Part shown: piece after piece, positions 36,801 to 52,900 of the stretch
Position numbering within the stretch: the first letter of the stretch is position 1
Layout of the letters: each line of letters starts with the position of its first letter
Source: Streptomyces sp. CT34
GTDB lineage: Bacteria > Actinomycetota > Actinomycetes > Streptomycetales > Streptomycetaceae
NCBI RefSeq assembly: GCF_000805335.1
Contig: NZ_KN708638.1
Coordinates: forward strand, 7,763,526 to 7,827,525
Direction: 5' to 3'
DNA length: 64,000 bases
Notes under the pieces: model-generated
Told to the model about the DNA's origin: nothing
The model's input: only the letters and a program-made list of their open reading frames with translations
Databases searched by the model: none
Position numbers and translations under genes: made by a program

Positions 36801-39466
36801 CCGTCCTCGACGCGCTCGGCCACGCCGGCCGCCACACGGGATGCGGCGCCCCCGCCGAGACCGTGCTGCATCGCCCGGTCGTGATCGACCGTCCGCTGCT
36901 GCTGCGCGTCGCCGTGGACGTGCCCGGGGGACAGGCCACGGTCCACGTCACCCCCGCCGACGCCGAACTCCGCGACGGCGCCGAGGAGATCCACGTCGCC
37001 ACCGCGACCCTCGCCGCCGCCCCGTCCGCCCGGCTGCCCGCCATCGTCGCGGTCCCGTCCGCCGACGAGTCCCTGGACGACGCGGCCGCCTGGTACGAGC
37101 AGATGCGCGCCGCGGGCTTCGACTACGGCCCGGCGTTCTCCCGGCTGACCGGATTCCGGCGGGAGACCGCCGACGGGGACGATGTCGTCTACGCCCGGGT
37201 GTCCATCGACACCGCCGTCGGAGACCTCCCCCCGGCCCTGGACGCCGTCCTGCACGGTGCGTGCGCGTCCGGGCTGATCGACCTGGTCGGCGCGGACGGC
37301 ACCACCGCCCATCTCCCGCACCGCTGGGAGGACGCCGACCTGCCGGCCTCGCTGCCCGCCGCCTTCTGGGCCGTGCTGCGCCCGGTCGCGGATCCGGACG
37401 GACCCGCGGTGGAGGTGCTGCTCGCCGCCGACGACGGCACCGTCCTCGGCGGCATCGGGGCCGTACGGTCCCGCCCGGTGCCGACCGCCGCGCTGCGCGG
37501 CCGCACCCGCTGCCACGCGGTCGCCTGGGAAGCGGCGCCCGCCACGCCGTCGGCCGAGCGCGTGGTCGTCGTCGGCGACGCCCGTCTGGCTGCCTCCCTT
37601 GAGGAGCACGGTGTCACGGCCGACCTGGTCGCCGACTGGGACCAACTGGACGCCGACCCCGGCCTGGTGGCGGACGGCACCCCGGTGCTGGTGCCGCTGG
37701 CCGCACCGGAGGCCGCCGACCCGGCCGCCGCCGTGCTCGCCGCCACCGAGAACGGCCTGGAGATCGTCCGGCGCTGGCTCTCGGGCCCCCACCCCGGACG
37801 GCTGACCCTGCTGACCACCGAGGCGCTCGCCGCCGGCGACCCGGCCGGCGCCCGACTCGCCCATGCCGGGATCACCGGCCTGCTGCGCAGCGCCCGCGCC
37901 GAGGAACCAGGCCGCTTCCAGCACATCGACGTGCCCGGCTCCGGTGCCGACCCCGGGCTGATCGCCGCCGCCCTCGGTAGCGCCGAGCCCGAACTGGCCC
38001 TGCGTGCGGGTGAGTTGCTGATGCCCAGGCTCCGCCCGCTCACTGCCCTGGCCACGCCCGCCGAGTGGGACCCCGACGGGACAGTCCTGATCACCGGGGG
38101 CACCGGCAGCCTCGGCTCACTGGTCGCCGAGCACCTCGTCAGCACCGGCCGGACCCGCCACCTGCTGCTGCTCAGCCGCTCCGGCGAGCGCGCGGCGAAC
38201 GCCGGCGACCTGGCCGAGCGGCTGCACGCGGCGGGGGCCCGGGTGCGGATCGTGGCCTGCGACGCCGCCGACCGGGACCAACTGGCCGCCGCCCTCGACG
38301 GGATCGACGCCGCGCACCCGCTCACCGCCGTCGTGCACGCCGCGGGGGTCCTCGACGACGCGCTGCTCGGCGACCTCGACGCCGCCCGGCTGCGCACGGT
38401 ATTCGCCCCGAAGGTGCCGGCCGCGTTCCACCTGCACGACCTCACCGCGCACCTGCCGCTGCGCGCGTTCGTCGTTTTCTCCTCCGCGGCCGGCACCCTC
38501 GGCGGCTCCGGACAGGCCAACTACGCGGCCGCCAACACCGCCCTGGACCGCCTGGTGGCCGAGCGGGCCGCACAAGGACTGCCCGCGGCGTCCGCCGCGT
38601 TCGGGCTGTGGGAGCGGGTGAGTGGCATGACGGGCGCCATGGATGACGCCGAGCGGCTGCGGGTGCGGCGCGGCGGCCTGGTCTCGCTCACCGACGGCGC
38701 CGGGCTGGACGCCTTCGACCAGGTTGTCGACGGGTCCGAACCCCTCGTCCTGGCAACGGAGTTCGACCTCGCGGCGCTGCGTGCCCAGGCAGCCGCCGGT
38801 CAACTCCCGCCCATGGCACAGACCCTGCTCCCCGCGTCGTCGGCGACGACCCGCGCCGCCGAGGACGACGCCGCCCGGCTGAGGGCCCGGCTCGCCGAGG
38901 CCGATCCCGCCGAGGCGGGCCGCATCGTCACCTCGTTCGTGCTGGGCCACCTCGCGGAGGTCCTCGGGCACGCCGACAGTTCGGCGATCCCGTCGACCGG
39001 CTCGTTCAAGGAACTGGGCCTGACCTCCATCAACGCCGTCGAGCTGCGCAACCGCCTGGCGGCCGGAACCGGCCTGACCCTGCCCGCCGGCCTGGTCTTC
39101 GACCACCCCAACCCCAAGGCGCTGGCCGCGCATCTGGCGGAGCGGATGGCCGGGGCCGGGCAGCGCGGCCGCAGCGATCCGCTGGCACCGGCCCTGGAGG
39201 CGGTGCGGGCCCTGGGCGAGCGGCTCGCCCGGCTCGCCCCGCATGCGGCGGACTCCGCCGACGGCGGCCGGGCCGTCCAGGAGGCGCTGGGGACGCTGGC
39301 CGGACAGTGGCGCGACAGTACGGGCCGCACAACGGGGACGGCGCCGGTGGACAGCCTCGACGGTGCCACCGACGACGAGATCTTCGGCCTTATCGACAAC
39401 GAACTCGGAATGGTTACGGACCAGGAATCACCGGTCCCTGGTGCGCGGGAGGCAGCAGATGAGTAA
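33863..39466 (+). CDS. Type I PKS: module 4 (KS-AT-DH?-KR-ACP)
   Basis: 1867 aa. The N-terminal docking helix is typical (TLRGYLRKAAEELQQTREEL, 7-26). KS has Cys207 with THGTGT and NIGH intact. AT has GHSQGE and YASH (758-761), so methylmalonyl. The DH region has HRIMDAAVLP: His968 and Pro977 are present, but the conserved Gly is Asp972. The second-site Asp1127 is present (ALDAVLHG). Dehydration is therefore uncertain. KR is B-type (VLDD) with Tyr1554 and an intact GGTGSLG. ACP has GLTS with Ser1722. The product is either a methyl-branched alkene or a hydroxyl next to a methyl. The C-terminus carries helices and a DDEIFGLIDNEL tail for docking. It overlaps both neighbours (4 bp upstream, 8 bp downstream). 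Confidence 0.94.
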   Translation: MSTTEETLRGYLRKAAEELQQTREELARERERQHEPIAVIGMACRYPGGVRTPAELFRLAEGGVDAMGGFPQDRGWPLDRLHDPDPDHPGTTYTTQGGFLYEAHHFDAEFFGISPREALAMDPQQRLLLEITWEALERAGLEPGALRGSDTGVFTGVMYNDYASRLNPVPTGYEGFVGNGSAASIASGRVAHTFGWHGPVASVDTACSSSLVTAHLAVQALRRGECGLAVAGGVTVMSTPTSFTELARQRGLSPSGRCRAFAEDADGTAWGEGAGVVLLERLGDARAHGHPVLAVIAGSAVNSDGASSTVTAPNGRAQQRLIRAALADAGLDSADIDAVETHGTGTPLGDPIEAQALLATYGAERDSGRPLWIASLKSNIGHTQAAAGVAGLIKTVESMRAGVLPPTLHADRPSTRIDWSAETVRLVHSARSWPAQDGVRRAAVSAFGIGGTNAHVVLEQRDEPPVGLAEARPGTAPLVAEQTADTSLVLPLSARSAEQLGRYAEHVGAALAAPGADPAALAAVYRARSRFAHRAVLLGPAADLTDACTALATGRRADNVLTGVVDETPRTVFVFPGQGSQWRGMAGELLRSSPAFAAAFAECEEALQPHLDWDLREVLTTPGPAEVFERAEVVQPALFAMLVSLARLWQAHGVHPDAVIGHSQGEVAAACVAGALSLPDAALVVCRRSAAVRGLTGAMSLVALGETEVAERLPDTVNVAAVNGPRSVIVSGPDQDVRAFTASLQDDDVWVKSLPAVYASHGPAVAGIRDRLCADLAGITPLTPRIPMYSTLDLRWIRDAELGPEYWYRNLRHTVRFAQGVQQVAGERGSLFVECSPHPVLTMATEDNIADSGAAAHVIGTLQRGDGGPDRFARALAAAFVHGADVDWTPAGEPGAAGVPGAAAVTAPTYPFDRKPYWLHATPTAGAAGPLPDPGHPLLRAAVRRPDGSGTDFYARLDTATVPWLADHRIMDAAVLPGVAVLDALGHAGRHTGCGAPAETVLHRPVVIDRPLLLRVAVDVPGGQATVHVTPADAELRDGAEEIHVATATLAAAPSARLPAIVAVPSADESLDDAAAWYEQMRAAGFDYGPAFSRLTGFRRETADGDDVVYARVSIDTAVGDLPPALDAVLHGACASGLIDLVGADGTTAHLPHRWEDADLPASLPAAFWAVLRPVADPDGPAVEVLLAADDGTVLGGIGAVRSRPVPTAALRGRTRCHAVAWEAAPATPSAERVVVVGDARLAASLEEHGVTADLVADWDQLDADPGLVADGTPVLVPLAAPEAADPAAAVLAATENGLEIVRRWLSGPHPGRLTLLTTEALAAGDPAGARLAHAGITGLLRSARAEEPGRFQHIDVPGSGADPGLIAAALGSAEPELALRAGELLMPRLRPLTALATPAEWDPDGTVLITGGTGSLGSLVAEHLVSTGRTRHLLLLSRSGERAANAGDLAERLHAAGARVRIVACDAADRDQLAAALDGIDAAHPLTAVVHAAGVLDDALLGDLDAARLRTVFAPKVPAAFHLHDLTAHLPLRAFVVFSSAAGTLGGSGQANYAAANTALDRLVAERAAQGLPAASAAFGLWERVSGMTGAMDDAERLRVRRGGLVSLTDGAGLDAFDQVVDGSEPLVLATEFDLAALRAQAAAGQLPPMAQTLLPASSATTRAAEDDAARLRARLAEADPAEAGRIVTSFVLGHLAEVLGHADSSAIPSTGSFKELGLTSINAVELRNRLAAGTGLTLPAGLVFDHPNPKALAAHLAERMAGAGQRGRSDPLAPALEAVRALGERLARLAPHAADSADGGRAVQEALGTLAGQWRDSTGRTTGTAPVDSLDGATDDEIFGLIDNELGMVTDQESPVPGAREAADE

Positions 39467-42400
39467 TGAAGAGCGTCTGAGGCAGTACTTGAAGAAGGTC
39501 ACCACCGAGCTGCAGCACACCCGTCGACGTGTCGGGGAACTCGAGAGCGCCCGCTCCGAGCCCGTCGCCGTCGTCGGCATGGCCTGCCGGTTCCCCGGCG
39601 GCATAGCGACCCCCGAGGACTACTGGTCGGCGCTGCGCCGCGGCGCCGACCTCGTCTCCGGCCTGCCCGAGGACCGCGACTGGGATCTGGCCGGACTGCA
39701 CGACCCGGACCCGGACGCGCTGGGCAAGTCGCTCACCGACCAGGGCGGATTCCTGACCGACGCGACCTGCTTCGACCCCGAGCCGTTCGGCATCAGCCCG
39801 CGGGAGGCGCTGGCCATGGACCCCCAGCAGCGGCTGATCCTGCAGACCTGCTGGGAGGCCGCCGAACGCGCCGGGATCGACCCCACCGCGCTGCGGGATT
39901 CGCCGACGGGCGTCTACATGGGCGTGATGGGCCAGGACTACCTGCCCCGCGCCGACCGTGCCACCGAGGCGGTCGCCGGATACGCCGTCACGGGCGCGGC
40001 CTGCAGCGTGGCCTCCGGACGGGTCTCCTACGTCCTCGGCCTTCAGGGGCCGGCCGTGACGGTGGACACCGCGTGCTCCTCCTCGCTGGTCTGCCTGCAC
40101 CTGGCCATGGCCGCCCTGCGCACCGGCGAATGCGACCTCGCCCTGGCCGGCGGCGCCACCGTGATGTCGTCGCCCGCCACGCTGGTCGAGTTCAGCCGGG
40201 TCCGCGGCGTCGCCCCCGACGGACGCTCCAAGGCCTTCTCGGCCCTCGCCGACGGGGCCGGTTTCGGCGAGGGTGCCGCCGTCCTGGCGCTCCAGCGGCT
40301 CTCCGACGCGCAGCGAGACGGGCGGCCGGTGCTCGCGGTGCTGCGTGGCGGTGCCGTCAACTCCGACGGCGCGAGCAACGGCCTGACCGCACCGAACGGC
40401 CCCTCCCAGGCCCGCGTCATCACCGCGGCGCTCGCCGCCGCCGGGGTTCGCGCCGCCGACGTCGACGTGGTGGAGGCGCACGGTACCGGCACTCCCCTGG
40501 GCGACCCGATCGAGGCCCGCGCCCTGATCGACGTTTACGGGTCCTCCCGGCCCGCGGGGAACGGCCTGCTGATCGGCTCGGTGAAGTCCAATATCGGCCA
40601 CACCCAGGCCGCCTCGGGTGCTGCCGGCCTGATGAAGCTCATCCTCGCCCTGCGGCACGAGGAGCTGCCCCGGACCCTGCACGCCGACGAGCCCACCCCG
40701 GAGATCGACTGGAAGGACTCCGGGATCCGCCTGGCAACCGCCAACACCCCCTGGCCCCGCGGCGAACGGGTCCGCCGAGCGGCGGTGTCCTCCTTCGGCG
40801 TCAGCGGTACCAACGCCCACCTGATCGTCGAGGAGGCCCCCGAGCCTCTTGAGCCCCCGGCGGCCGAGTCCTCGGCTCCCGTCGCCGACCAACTGCCCGG
40901 CGCGGCCGAGCCGGTGACCGCGCTGGTGCTGTCCGCCGCGAGCACGGACGCGGTGCGACGCGTGGCCGCCGACGTGACCCGGCTCGCCTCCGACACCGCC
41001 GTCGACCCGACGGCCCTCGGCGCGGCCCTCGCCACGGCCCGGACCGGACTGCCGGAGCGCGCCGTCGTCATCGGCCGGGGCCGCGACGAACTCCTCGCGG
41101 GCCTCGCCGCCGTCACCGACGGACTGCCCTCGCACTCCGTACGGCACAACCGCACGCTCGACACCCGGCAGCCCGTCTTCGTCTTCCCCGGACAGGGCGC
41201 CCAGTGGTCCGGCATGGCGGCCGGCATGCTGGAGCAGAGCGCCGCGTTCCGCGCCGAGTTCACCGCGTGCTCCGAGGCCCTGGAGCCGTTCACCGGCTGG
41301 TCGCTGCTGCGGCTGCTGGCCGACGACGACCCCTCGGCACTGACCCGCGTCGACGTCGTACAGCCCGCGCTGTGGGCGACCTATGTCGCGCTGGCCGCCG
41401 TATGGCGCGCGCATGGTGTGACGCCCGCCGCGGTGATCGGGCACAGCCAGGGCGAGATCGCCGCCGCCCACGTCGCCGGCGCCCTGACCCGTACCGACGC
41501 GGCCCGCGTGGTCGCCCTGCGCAGCCGGGCGATCCGGGGTCTGTCCGCCCGCGGCGGTATGGCCTCGGTGGCGCTGCCGCTGCCCGCGGCGCGCAGACTG
41601 ATCGCCGGTCATGGGCCCGCGGTGGAGGTCGCCGCCGTCAACGGGCCGGCCAACACGGTGCTGACCGGCGACGCGGACGCACTCGACGAGATCGTCCGCC
41701 GGGCCGTCGAGAAGCGGGTCCGGGCCAAGCGCATCGACGTCGACTACGCCTCCCACTGCGCCCACGTCGACGCCCTCCGGGGGGAGATCCTGGAGGTGCT
41801 CGCGCCGGTCAGCGCCCGCAGACCCGCGGTCCCCATGTATTCCACGGTCGATCTGGACTGGGTCCGCGAAGGCACCGTCGACGCCGAGTACTGGTACCGC
41901 AACCTGCGCCAGCCCGTCCGCTTCGTGGAGGGCGTGACCACCCTGATCACCGCAGGGTTCGGGGCGTTCATCGAGGTCAGCCCGCACCCCGTGGCGACGC
42001 CCGCGATCACCGAGACCATCGAGGTGGCGGGTGGGTCCGCCGTCGCCCTCGGCACCCTGCGCAGGGACGAGGGCGGCTACGAGCGGTTCGCCACGGCGCT
42101 GGCCGGGGCGTACACCCACGGGGTGCCGGTCGACTGGACCCCCCTGTGGACCGGCGGACCGCACCCGCGCGTCGCCCTGCCCACCTACCCCTTCGCCCGC
42201 ACCCGTCACTGGCTCGACGAGTCCGTCCGCGAGGGGCTGCACGCGGCACCCCGCGCCGAGAACTACCGCATCGCGTGGGAGCCTCGCCCCGACGGCAGGC
42301 AGGACGTGACCGCCGCCGGACGCTGGGTGGTCCTCGTCCCGGCCGACGGAACGGCGCTCGCCGCCCGGCTGGCCGACGCGGTCCGCCGACGCGGCCTGAC

Positions 42401-44207
42401 CGTCGACGAGCTCGTCGTGCCCGAAGACCTCACCCGCGAGCAGTTGCGCGCCCTGCTCCGCCAAGGGCCGCCGGCCGAGGCCGACATCATCGTGTCGCTG
42501 TTGTCCCGGGACGGGCGCACCGACCCCTCGACCCCGCAGGCGCAGCATGGCCTGGCCACCACCGTCCGCGCCGTCCAGGCCCTGGCCGACATCGGCAGCA
42601 CCGTGCCGCTGTGGCTGCTCACCACGGGAGCCCAGCACGTCGCCGACGTCCCGGCCACCGCCCCCTTCGCCGCGCAGACCTGGGGCTTCGGCAAGGTCGT
42701 CGCCATGGAGCACCCGGAGCTCTGGGGCGGCATGATCGACCTGCCGGCACCCGACCGGATCGACGACGCCGATCTGGACGCCGCGGTGTCCGCGATCGCG
42801 CCGTCCGACGACGAGGACCAGATGGCGATCCGCGGCGGCCGGGTGCTGGTACGCCGGATCGAGCAGTGGGCACCGACTGCGGGCGGCGACTGGCGGCCGG
42901 AAGGGACCGTCCTGGTCACCGGCGGCACCGGCGCACTCGGTACCCACACCGCCCGATGGCTCGCCGGCCGGGGCGCTGACCGCATCGTGCTGACCGGCCG
43001 ACGCGGCACCGCCACCCCGGGCATGCCCGAGCTGGTCGCCGAACTCGGTGACCAGGGCGTCACGGTGGACGTCGTGGCGTGCGACATCGCCGACCGCGAC
43101 GCCGTGCGGGACCTGCTCGACGGCTACCGCGCCCAAGGCGCGCCCATCCGCACCGTCCTGCACGGCGCGGGCACCGGCGAGCTGGTCTCGGTGCTCGACG
43201 TGGACCTGGACGACTTCGCGGAGATCCTGCGGGCCAAGGTGCTCGGTGCCCGAAACCTCGTCGCCCTCCTCGACCCCGAGGACGTGCACGCGCTGGTCTT
43301 CTACTCGTCCATCGCCGGGGTGTGGGGCAGCGGGGACCACAGCTCGTACGCCGCAGCCAACGCGTTCCTCGACGCCTACGCCCAGCAGCTCGCCGCCGCG
43401 GGCTGGCCGGCCGCCTCGATGGCCTGGGGCGTGTGGCAGCCCTCCGACGTGGCCGGCAACGGCGGCATGTCCTCGCATGTCGACACCACTGCCCTGCGCC
43501 GCCGCGGAGTGAAGACCATGCGCGCCGACTCCGCCCTCGACCGCATGGGCGCCGCGCTCGCCGCGCACACCCCGCACGCCGTGATCGCCGACATCGACTG
43601 GGACCGCTTCCTCGACGTGGTCTCCGGAACCGGGCAGCGCCCGCTGTTCGCCCGCCTGGCCAAGGACGACGACCCCGCACAAGACCGTGCCGATACGGGG
43701 GACTTCACCAGGGAGCTCGACGGGCTGGCCGGCCCGGAGCGCCGGCAGCGGCTGCTGGACCTGGTGCGCGCCGTCACCGCCGCCGCCCTCGGCCACACCG
43801 ACGCCGGCGTCATCGACCCGGACGTCGCGTTCAAGGACCACGGCATCACCTCGATCACCGCGGTCGAACTCCGCAACCGGCTCGCTCGGCGCACCGGACT
43901 GACGCTGCCCGCCTCCCTCGTCTACGACCACCCCAGCCCTGCGGCCGTCGCCGCCGTCCTCGATGCCACCCTGAGCGGCCCCGACGACACCCCGGCGACC
44001 GATCCGCAGACCCTGCTCGACGCCCTCGAGCGGCAGCTCGGCACCGCAGCGGGCGCACCGGACGCCGGTACCGGCATCGCGCGCCGGCTCCGGCAACTGC
44101 TGCGCCAGATCGAGGCACCCGCGGGGACCGGGCCGGGCGCGGTGCTCACCGAGGAGTCCTCCGCCCAGGACGTCGTGGACTTCATCGAACAGGAACTCGA
44201 CATCTGA
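39459..44207 (+). CDS. Type I PKS: module 5 (KS-AT-KR-ACP)
   Basis: 1582 aa. Docking helix ERLRQYLKKVTTELQHTRR (5-23). KS has Cys206. AT has GHSQGE and YASH (763-766), methylmalonyl. There is no DH; a KR structural half precedes the catalytic KR. The KR lacks LDD (it has GAGTGELVSV) and has Trp1289 eight residues before catalytic Tyr1297, the marks of an A-type ketoreductase giving an L-configured hydroxyl. ACP has GITS with Ser1465. This should be the one module here that clearly leaves a hydroxyl next to a methyl branch. The start ATG (39459) lies inside the end of the previous gene behind GGGAGG, indicating coupled translation. The C-terminal docking tail ends in DVVDFIEQELDI. Confidence 0.95.
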   Translation: MSNEERLRQYLKKVTTELQHTRRRVGELESARSEPVAVVGMACRFPGGIATPEDYWSALRRGADLVSGLPEDRDWDLAGLHDPDPDALGKSLTDQGGFLTDATCFDPEPFGISPREALAMDPQQRLILQTCWEAAERAGIDPTALRDSPTGVYMGVMGQDYLPRADRATEAVAGYAVTGAACSVASGRVSYVLGLQGPAVTVDTACSSSLVCLHLAMAALRTGECDLALAGGATVMSSPATLVEFSRVRGVAPDGRSKAFSALADGAGFGEGAAVLALQRLSDAQRDGRPVLAVLRGGAVNSDGASNGLTAPNGPSQARVITAALAAAGVRAADVDVVEAHGTGTPLGDPIEARALIDVYGSSRPAGNGLLIGSVKSNIGHTQAASGAAGLMKLILALRHEELPRTLHADEPTPEIDWKDSGIRLATANTPWPRGERVRRAAVSSFGVSGTNAHLIVEEAPEPLEPPAAESSAPVADQLPGAAEPVTALVLSAASTDAVRRVAADVTRLASDTAVDPTALGAALATARTGLPERAVVIGRGRDELLAGLAAVTDGLPSHSVRHNRTLDTRQPVFVFPGQGAQWSGMAAGMLEQSAAFRAEFTACSEALEPFTGWSLLRLLADDDPSALTRVDVVQPALWATYVALAAVWRAHGVTPAAVIGHSQGEIAAAHVAGALTRTDAARVVALRSRAIRGLSARGGMASVALPLPAARRLIAGHGPAVEVAAVNGPANTVLTGDADALDEIVRRAVEKRVRAKRIDVDYASHCAHVDALRGEILEVLAPVSARRPAVPMYSTVDLDWVREGTVDAEYWYRNLRQPVRFVEGVTTLITAGFGAFIEVSPHPVATPAITETIEVAGGSAVALGTLRRDEGGYERFATALAGAYTHGVPVDWTPLWTGGPHPRVALPTYPFARTRHWLDESVREGLHAAPRAENYRIAWEPRPDGRQDVTAAGRWVVLVPADGTALAARLADAVRRRGLTVDELVVPEDLTREQLRALLRQGPPAEADIIVSLLSRDGRTDPSTPQAQHGLATTVRAVQALADIGSTVPLWLLTTGAQHVADVPATAPFAAQTWGFGKVVAMEHPELWGGMIDLPAPDRIDDADLDAAVSAIAPSDDEDQMAIRGGRVLVRRIEQWAPTAGGDWRPEGTVLVTGGTGALGTHTARWLAGRGADRIVLTGRRGTATPGMPELVAELGDQGVTVDVVACDIADRDAVRDLLDGYRAQGAPIRTVLHGAGTGELVSVLDVDLDDFAEILRAKVLGARNLVALLDPEDVHALVFYSSIAGVWGSGDHSSYAAANAFLDAYAQQLAAAGWPAASMAWGVWQPSDVAGNGGMSSHVDTTALRRRGVKTMRADSALDRMGAALAAHTPHAVIADIDWDRFLDVVSGTGQRPLFARLAKDDDPAQDRADTGDFTRELDGLAGPERRQRLLDLVRAVTAAALGHTDAGVIDPDVAFKDHGITSITAVELRNRLARRTGLTLPASLVYDHPSPAAVAAVLDATLSGPDDTPATDPQTLLDALERQLGTAAGAPDAGTGIARRLRQLLRQIEAPAGTGPGAVLTEESSAQDVVDFIEQELDI

Positions 44208-44266
44208 CCGCTCCGCCCGCCCGCTCCGCCCCGCCGCGCGCACCGCTCTCGCAAGGAGATCCGCAC

Positions 44267-49840
<5,574 letters not shown>

Positions 49841-49925
49841 CCCACAGGCCCCCGCCCCCCACCCCCTCAGTACCAACAGGACCACCCCCACCCCCTCAGT
49901 TGAGAGAAAAGCGAGGGTTTTCACC
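49841..49925 (+). promoter_or_regulatory. C-rich gap with a 16-bp direct repeat before the last PKS gene
   Basis: The 85-bp gap contains CCCCCACCCCCTCAGT twice, at 49856-49871 and 49885-49900, 29 bp apart. A GAGGG ribosome site lies at 49913-49917. Purpose unknown; it could be a duplicated junction from the insertion or exchange of the downstream gene. Confidence 0.4.
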
Positions 49926-52900
49926 ATGGCTGATGAGACCAAGTACCTGGACTACCTCAAGCGCGCGACCTCCGACCTGAGGGCGGCCAAGCGACGCATT
50001 CACGAGTACGAGGAACGAGCCAGCGAGCCGATCGCCATTGTGGGTGTGGGGTGCCGTTTCCCGGGTGGTGTGGTGTCGCCGGAGGGGTTGTGGGAGCTGG
50101 TGGTGTCGGGCACGGATGCGGTGTCGGGTTTTCCGACCGACCGTGGCTGGGATGTTTCGGAGCTCTTCGACGAGGATCCGGAGGCGGTGGGCAGGTCGTA
50201 CGCCCGCGAGGGCGGTTTCGTGCGGGATGCCGGCTTGTTCGACGCGGATTTCTTCGGGATCAATCGGCGTGAGGCGTTGGCGATGGATCCGCAGCAGCGG
50301 TTGTTGCTGGAGTGCTCGTGGGAGGCGGTCGAGCGGGCGGGGATGGATCCGCTGGGGCTTCGGGGGAGCAAGACCGGTGTCTACACCGGCCTGATGCACC
50401 ACGATTACAGCCCTGCCATCGACGCCGTCCCTGCCGAGATGGAGGGATACGTCGGCAACGGCAGCCTCGGCAGTGTGGCGTCGGGCCGGGTGGCCTACAC
50501 GCTGGGCCTGGAAGGCCCCGCCGTCACCGTGGATACGGCGTGCTCGTCGTCGCTGGTCGCGGTGCACATGGCGGTCAACGCACTGCGGGCGGGGGAGTGC
50601 TCGCTGGCATTGGCGGGTGGCGCCACGATCATGTCCACACCTGGCCCGTTCATCGAGTCCAGCCGCCAGCGCGGCATGTCACCCGACGGCCGCTGCAAGT
50701 CCTACTCCGACTCCGCCGACGGCATGGGCTGGGGCGAGGGCGTGGGTGTGCTGGTGCTGGAGCGGTTGTCGGATGCGGTGGCTGCGGGGCGTCGGGTGTT
50801 GGCGGTGGTGCGTGGGTGCGCCGTGAACCAGGACGGTGCGTCCTCGACGCTGACGGCACCCCGAGGCCCGGCGCAGCGGGCGGTGGTCGAGCGGGCGCTG
50901 GCAGCCGCGGGGGTTGAGCCGGGTGATGTGGATGTGGTCGAGGGGCATGGGACGGGGACCCGGTTGGGGGACCCGATGGAGGTCTCGGCGCTGCAGGCGG
51001 TGTATGGGCGTCGTCGTGGTGCGGGGGTGGGTCCGTTGTGGTTGGGTTCGGTGAAGTCGAACATCGGGCATGCGCAGGCGGCTGCCGGGGTGGCCGGGAT
51101 CATCAAGGTGGTCGGTGCGTTTGCGCATGATGTGTTGCCGGCGACGTTGCATGCGGGACGGCCGTCTTCTGCGGTGGAGTGGGATGGTGGCGGTGTCGAG
51201 CTGTTGCGGGAGGCGCGGCCGTGGGAGCGGGATCCGCAGCGTCCGCGTCGGGCGGGCGTGTCCTCGTTCGGCATCAGCGGCACCAACGCGCATGTGATTC
51301 TGGAGGAACCGCCGGTACCGGCCGAGCCGGTGGCGGATGGTGCCGCCGACATCGACGATGCCGGCTCCGTCGTGTGGCGGTTGTCGGCGAAGTCGTCCGT
51401 GGCGTTGCGTGCGCAGGCCGCCCGCATGGGCGAGTACGTCGCGGCTTCCTCGGACGCTGACAGCGTGGCGGGGCTTCGGCGGATCGCCACCGCGTTGGAT
51501 GGCCGGAGCCGTTTCGCGCATCGGGCGACGATCATCACCACGCCGACCGAGAACGCTCCCGAGGTAAAGGCGGGTGTCGTGCGGGCGTTGGAGACGCTGG
51601 CCTTTGACGAGGGTCTGGCGTTGGAGGGGCCTGCTTCGGCCCGGGCGGTGGATGCGGGCACCGGGTTGGTTACGGGTGGTGCTGGGGCTGGTTCGGGTGT
51701 GGTGTGGCAGTTCTCCGGTCAGGGGACGTTGCGGCCGGAGGGCCTTGGCCGGCTGTGGGAGGTCCCAGACCTGGCACCGCACCTGGATGCGGCCGTGGCG
51801 GTGATGGATGAGTTCGCCGGTTTCCCGGTGCGGGAGGTGCTGGTAGGCGGTGCCGGGGATCTGTCGCGGACGGGGTATGCGCAGGTGGCGCTGTTCGTGG
51901 TGCAGGTGGCGTTGGTGGGCTGGCTGCGCGAGCGGGGGCAGCGCCCGGATGCGGTGATGGGGCATTCGGTGGGTGAGTTCGCCGCGATGTGGGCGGCCGG
52001 GGTGTGGGAACTGGCCGACGCGGCGGCGTTGGTGGCCGAGCGAGCCCGGCTGATGGAAGCCCTCCCCGACGGCGGCGCGATGATCGCCGTCCACGCCACC
52101 GCTGAGGAGGTCGAAGCCCAGCTGGCTTTTGCTCCCCGGTCAGCGATTGCGGCGGTCAACGGGCCGGAGAGCACGGTGCTTTCGGGTCCGGAGGACGAGG
52201 TGTCGGCGGTGGCCGAGTTCTTCCGCAGTCAGGGGCGTAAGACGAGTCGGCTGCGGGTCTCGCACGCCTTCCACTCCCCGCTGATGGAACCGGCCGCCGC
52301 CGAATTCCGCACGTTCGCCGAGCGGTTCAGCTTCCGTGAGCCGAGCGTGCCGTTCTACTCCACCCAGACCGGTACCCAGGCCACCACGGTGGACGCGGAG
52401 TACGTGGCCACACACATCACCAACCCGGTGCTCTACCACCAGGCACTGACCGCCGTCGCCGAGCCGACGGACATGTTCGTGGAGGTCGGCCCGGACACCA
52501 CCCTGACCGCCCTTGCCCGCACGGCCCGCCCACAGGCGGCGGCGATACCCCTGCTCACAGCGGCCTCGGACACGACCCCGACCCACACCCTCACCCTCGC
52601 CCTGCACACCCTCACCCACGGCCAGACGCCCGAGCCGTCCCCGGCCGGTTCGACGTCGACGAACACCACGCCCCCGTACACCGACCTGCCGACCTACCCC
52701 TTCCAGCGCACGCACTACTGGCTGACGCCCGCCCAGAGGGCGCACGCGAGTCTGTCGGCGGCTGAGCATCCGTTGCTGGACGGGATGACGGAGTTGCCGG
52801 GTAGTGGGGCGGTGTTGTTCACGGGTCGGGTGAGTGTCAGGTCGCATCCGTGGCTGGCGGAGCATCGGGTGCATGGCCGGGTGCTGGTGCCGGGGACGGC

